From NCBI GenBank assembly GCA_009773995.1, contig VSMY01000013.1:1-31804 (forward strand): DNA of 31,804 bases, read 5' to 3'. The notes under the pieces were generated by a model. That model did not search any database and was not told the origin of the DNA. It saw nothing but the letters and a program-made list of their open reading frames with translations. The DNA comes from Oscillibacter sp. GTDB taxonomy: Bacteria; Bacillota; Clostridia; Oscillospirales; Oscillospiraceae. The first letter of the stretch is position 1. Each line of letters opens with the position of its first letter. A program made the translations under genes and the position numbers. This document shows, one piece after another, positions 30,031 through 31,804 of the stretch.

Positions 30031-30630
30031 ATGACAAATTTCGACGCGGTCAAGAAGAACCTGGAGGCCCGGGGCTATGCCGTCCGGGTGTTCTCCACCG
30101 GGAAAGAGGCGGCGGACTATCTGGACGCCGCCATTGACGGGAAGTCCGTGGGCTTCGGCGGGTCCGTCACCCTGGACGCCCTGGGGCTTTACGACCGCCT
30201 GGGGACCCACAACAAGGCCATGTGGCACTGGAAATGGGAGGACAAGGACGCCGCCCGGCGGGAGGCGATGACCGCGGACGTCTACCTCAGCTCCGTCAAC
30301 GGCTTGGCGGAGACGGGAGAGCTTATTAACATCGACGGCGCGGGGAACCGGGTGGCCGCCACGCTGTTCGGCCATGAGAAGGTGTATTTCGTCATCGGCC
30401 GGAACAAGCTGGCCCCCTCTTACGAGGAGGCCGTCCGGCGGGCCCGGAACATCGCCTCCCCCCAAAACGCCCAGCGGCTGGGGAAAAAGACCCCCTGCGC
30501 CGTCAAGGGCGACCGCTGCTATGACTGCCGGAGCCCGGAGCGCATCTGCCGCGGGCTGGTGACCCTCTGGGGTCCCATGATCGGCATGGAGGCCGAGGTG
30601 CTGCTGGTGGACGAGGACTTGGGGCTGTAA
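30031..30630 (+). CDS. LUD-domain protein (LutB/LutC-like)
   Basis: 199 residues forming one LUD (DUF162) domain, as in LutC of lactate utilisation: FGGSVTLDALGLYDRL, DVYLSSVNGLAETGELINIDGAGNRVA and FVIGRNKLAPSYEEAVRRARNIASP. A CYDCRSPERICRG cluster near residues 168-180, three cysteines, could hold a metal or iron-sulfur group. Lone LUD proteins of this type are frequent in Clostridia and their role is unknown. The ATG is three bases after the topoisomerase A stop, with GGAGG upstream, so it is cotranscribed. Confidence 0.85.
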   Translation: MTNFDAVKKNLEARGYAVRVFSTGKEAADYLDAAIDGKSVGFGGSVTLDALGLYDRLGTHNKAMWHWKWEDKDAARREAMTADVYLSSVNGLAETGELINIDGAGNRVAATLFGHEKVYFVIGRNKLAPSYEEAVRRARNIASPQNAQRLGKKTPCAVKGDRCYDCRSPERICRGLVTLWGPMIGMEAEVLLVDEDLGL

Positions 30631-30643
30631 AAGGGGGATCCCC

Positions 30644-30723
30644 TGTAGGGGCGGCAATCTGCCGCCCGTCTCCGGGAAAACCGGAGCCCTTGGGGAGGCG
30701 GGCGGATGATATCCGCCCCTACA
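30644..30723. repeat. REP-like element R3 with inverted ends
   Basis: 80 bases with perfect 11-base inverted ends (TGTAGGGGCGG at 30644 and CCGCCCCTACA ending at 30723). Each end forms its own hairpin (GGGCGGCAATCTGCCGCCC type; GGGCGGATGATATCCGCCC type), and a third stem, CTCCGG/CCGGAG, lies between. The two half units recur singly at 10280-10304 and 15488-15506. No gene lies in 30,631-30,790. Confidence 0.8.
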
Positions 30724-30790
30724 GGCTAACATCTCCCAATCGGACATGCCCCTTGCGTGGAATCACGGCTGAAAAGAGAGGAGGTCCGCC

Positions 30791-31648
30791 ATGCTGAAAA
30801 AAGTGCTGGTCCTGGCCCTGGCGGTCTGTCTTCTGACAGGCTGCTCGGCCCTGCTGGAGCGGACCTACTCCACTGCGGAGCCCCACAGCAGCAAGTTCTG
30901 GGAGAGCGAGGCCGCCGGGACCCTCCGGGCGGAGAACCACCAGGACGTGGTGAACGACCTGCTCCTGCTGGTGGGCCGGCATCAGGAGACGGCCACCCTC
31001 CGGCTGTATGAGTTCAAGAGCGACCTGGCCGTGGCGGACACCCTGGAGCGGGCGGCGGCGGAGGTCCAGCAGGAGACCCCCATGGGGGCCTACGCCGTGG
31101 AGTTCATCACCACCTCCAGCCACGCCCAGCGGGGCTATTACGAGGTGGCGGTGCGCATCGGCTACCGCCGAACCCTGGAGCAGCTCCAGGCGGTGGTGAA
31201 CGCCACCAGCCCGGAGGCGCTGTACAGCCTCCTGGCGGCGGCTCTGGACGAGGAAAAGACGGAGCTGGCGGTCCGCATGGGCTACTGGGGGGAAAACGGC
31301 AACGCCCGTGTGGAGGAGGCCATGCAGCAGCTCCGGGAGGAGCGGGAGCTGACGGAAACCCTCCCCTGGGTGGTGAATTACTACCCCGCCGAGGCGAATC
31401 CCGGCCTGGTGGAGTTCCTTCTGGACCCGCCGGAGCCGGAGGAGGGCGGAGAGCTGGAGGAGGACGGCGAGGAGTCCTCCGGAGAAGAGGGCGAAGGTTC
31501 TCCCGAAGGGGGCGGGGACCCAGACGGCGGCGAAGCGCCGGGAGAGGGAGTCCCCCCGAAGGAGGACCCGGAGCCGAAGGCGGGCGGGGAGGAAGCAAAG
31601 GACCCCGCCGCCCCGGCGGAGCCCGAGGAGAGCGGGGAAGCGGACTAG
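30791..31648 (+). CDS. Uncharacterised lipoprotein with acidic low-complexity tail
   Basis: 285 residues. A lipoprotein signal peptide ends in LLTGC, with Cys18 the lipidated residue, so the protein is anchored on the outer face of the membrane. Residues about 20-210 form a folded part with no motif I know (it includes VVNYYPAEANPGLVEFLLD). The last 75 residues are a Glu/Gly/Pro-rich, highly acidic, probably disordered tail. GGAGG lies six bases before the ATG. Its own promoter is not obvious. Confidence 0.75.
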   Translation: MLKKVLVLALAVCLLTGCSALLERTYSTAEPHSSKFWESEAAGTLRAENHQDVVNDLLLLVGRHQETATLRLYEFKSDLAVADTLERAAAEVQQETPMGAYAVEFITTSSHAQRGYYEVAVRIGYRRTLEQLQAVVNATSPEALYSLLAAALDEEKTELAVRMGYWGENGNARVEEAMQQLREERELTETLPWVVNYYPAEANPGLVEFLLDPPEPEEGGELEEDGEESSGEEGEGSPEGGGDPDGGEAPGEGVPPKEDPEPKAGGEEAKDPAAPAEPEESGEAD

Positions 31649-31671
31649 AGGAAATTTTTTTAGCGGAGGGC

Positions 31672-31700
31672 TTGACAAGAGGGGAAAGCTCTGCTAGAAT
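31672..31700 (+). promoter_or_regulatory. tRNA-Gly promoter
   Basis: TTGACA (31672-31677), 17 bases, TAGAAT (31695-31700), 28 bases before the tRNA. Confidence 0.85.
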
Positions 31701-31728
31701 ACTTTTTGTTCTTGTGAGCGCAGCTTCT

Positions 31729-31804
31729 GCGGGCATAGCTCATCTGGTAGAGCGCCACCTTGCCAAGGTGGAGGTAGCGAGTTCGAGCCTCGTTGCCCGC
31801 TCCA
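31729..31804 (+). tRNA. tRNA-Gly (anticodon GCC)
   Basis: 76 bases with CCA encoded. Acceptor arms GCGGGCA/TGCCCGC, anticodon stem CCACC/GGTGG with loop TTGCCAA (anticodon GCC), T-loop GTTCGAGCC, discriminator T as usual for glycine. It ends at the last base of the window; more tRNA genes may follow. Confidence 0.97.

Noticed and set aside
28396..30747. Long minus-strand open frame opposite the topoisomerase A subunit
   Set aside because: Antisense of a gene with clear family motifs; no ribosome binding site, and the translation is low-complexity.
1..31804. CRISPR arrays, rRNA operons, insertion sequences or integrase genes
   Set aside because: No regularly spaced repeat-spacer pattern, no rRNA sequence and no transposase or recombinase motif was seen on either strand.

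Overview
The window is 31.8 kb of GC-rich DNA from a Gram-positive anaerobe, most likely class Clostridia, order Oscillospirales (the Oscillibacter/Flavonifractor type of gut Firmicute). This rests on gene content (ParA/ParB with TGTTTCACGTGAAACA-type parS sites, MreC/MreD/PBP2, ZapA, DegV, an SLH-domain protein, a U32 protein with DUF3656-like extension), strong AAGGAGG-type ribosome binding sites and consensus sigma-A promoters. It is an inference from sequence, not a database match.

Layout. Bases 1 to about 24,700 are read almost entirely leftward (minus strand). From left to right: a DUF1275 membrane protein cut by the window edge; aspS; a small low-GC repressor cassette between inverted repeats; hisS; a methylglyoxal-synthase-like gene; a MinD-like ATPase; rsmG; mscL; an SLH-domain secreted protein; serS; two small membrane proteins in one overlapping operon with parB and parA; a GH13 alpha-glucosidase/amylase; the wall-elongation operon zapA, U32 (rlhA-like), dut, maf, mreC, mreD, mrdA; a plus-strand PD-(D/E)XK-like gene; and degV. 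From 25,185 to the end everything but one small gene is read rightward: a divergent type IIA topoisomerase pair (B and A subunits) separated by a low-GC regulator module, a LUD-domain protein, a lipoprotein, and a tRNA-Gly(GCC) that ends exactly at the window edge.

How it fits together. The left arm combines chromosome segregation (parAB with four parS-like sites between 9,998 and 15,419), cell-wall elongation and division (mreCD, mrdA, zapA, minD-like) and translation (three aminoacyl-tRNA synthetases, rsmG, tRNA-Gly). The strand switch at about 24.7-25.2 kb, the parS cluster and a tandem pair of DnaA boxes with a nearby AT-rich tandem repeat suggest an origin-proximal location; dnaA itself is not in the window.

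Items most worth a second look: (1) a repressor plus 84-residue protein with a consensus promoter buried in a 43-bp palindrome, bracketed by two inverted copies of a dispersed ~227-bp repeat whose third copy lies upstream of serS; (2) a methylglyoxal-synthase homologue lacking the catalytic Asp and His, next to a MinD homologue lacking the membrane-targeting tail; (3) a ribbon-helix-helix/HTH module with twin operators set inside the topoisomerase locus; (4) a two-domain PD-(D/E)XK-like protein that runs against the surrounding genes; (5) a candidate DnaA-binding origin-like site; (6) two REP-like repeat families.
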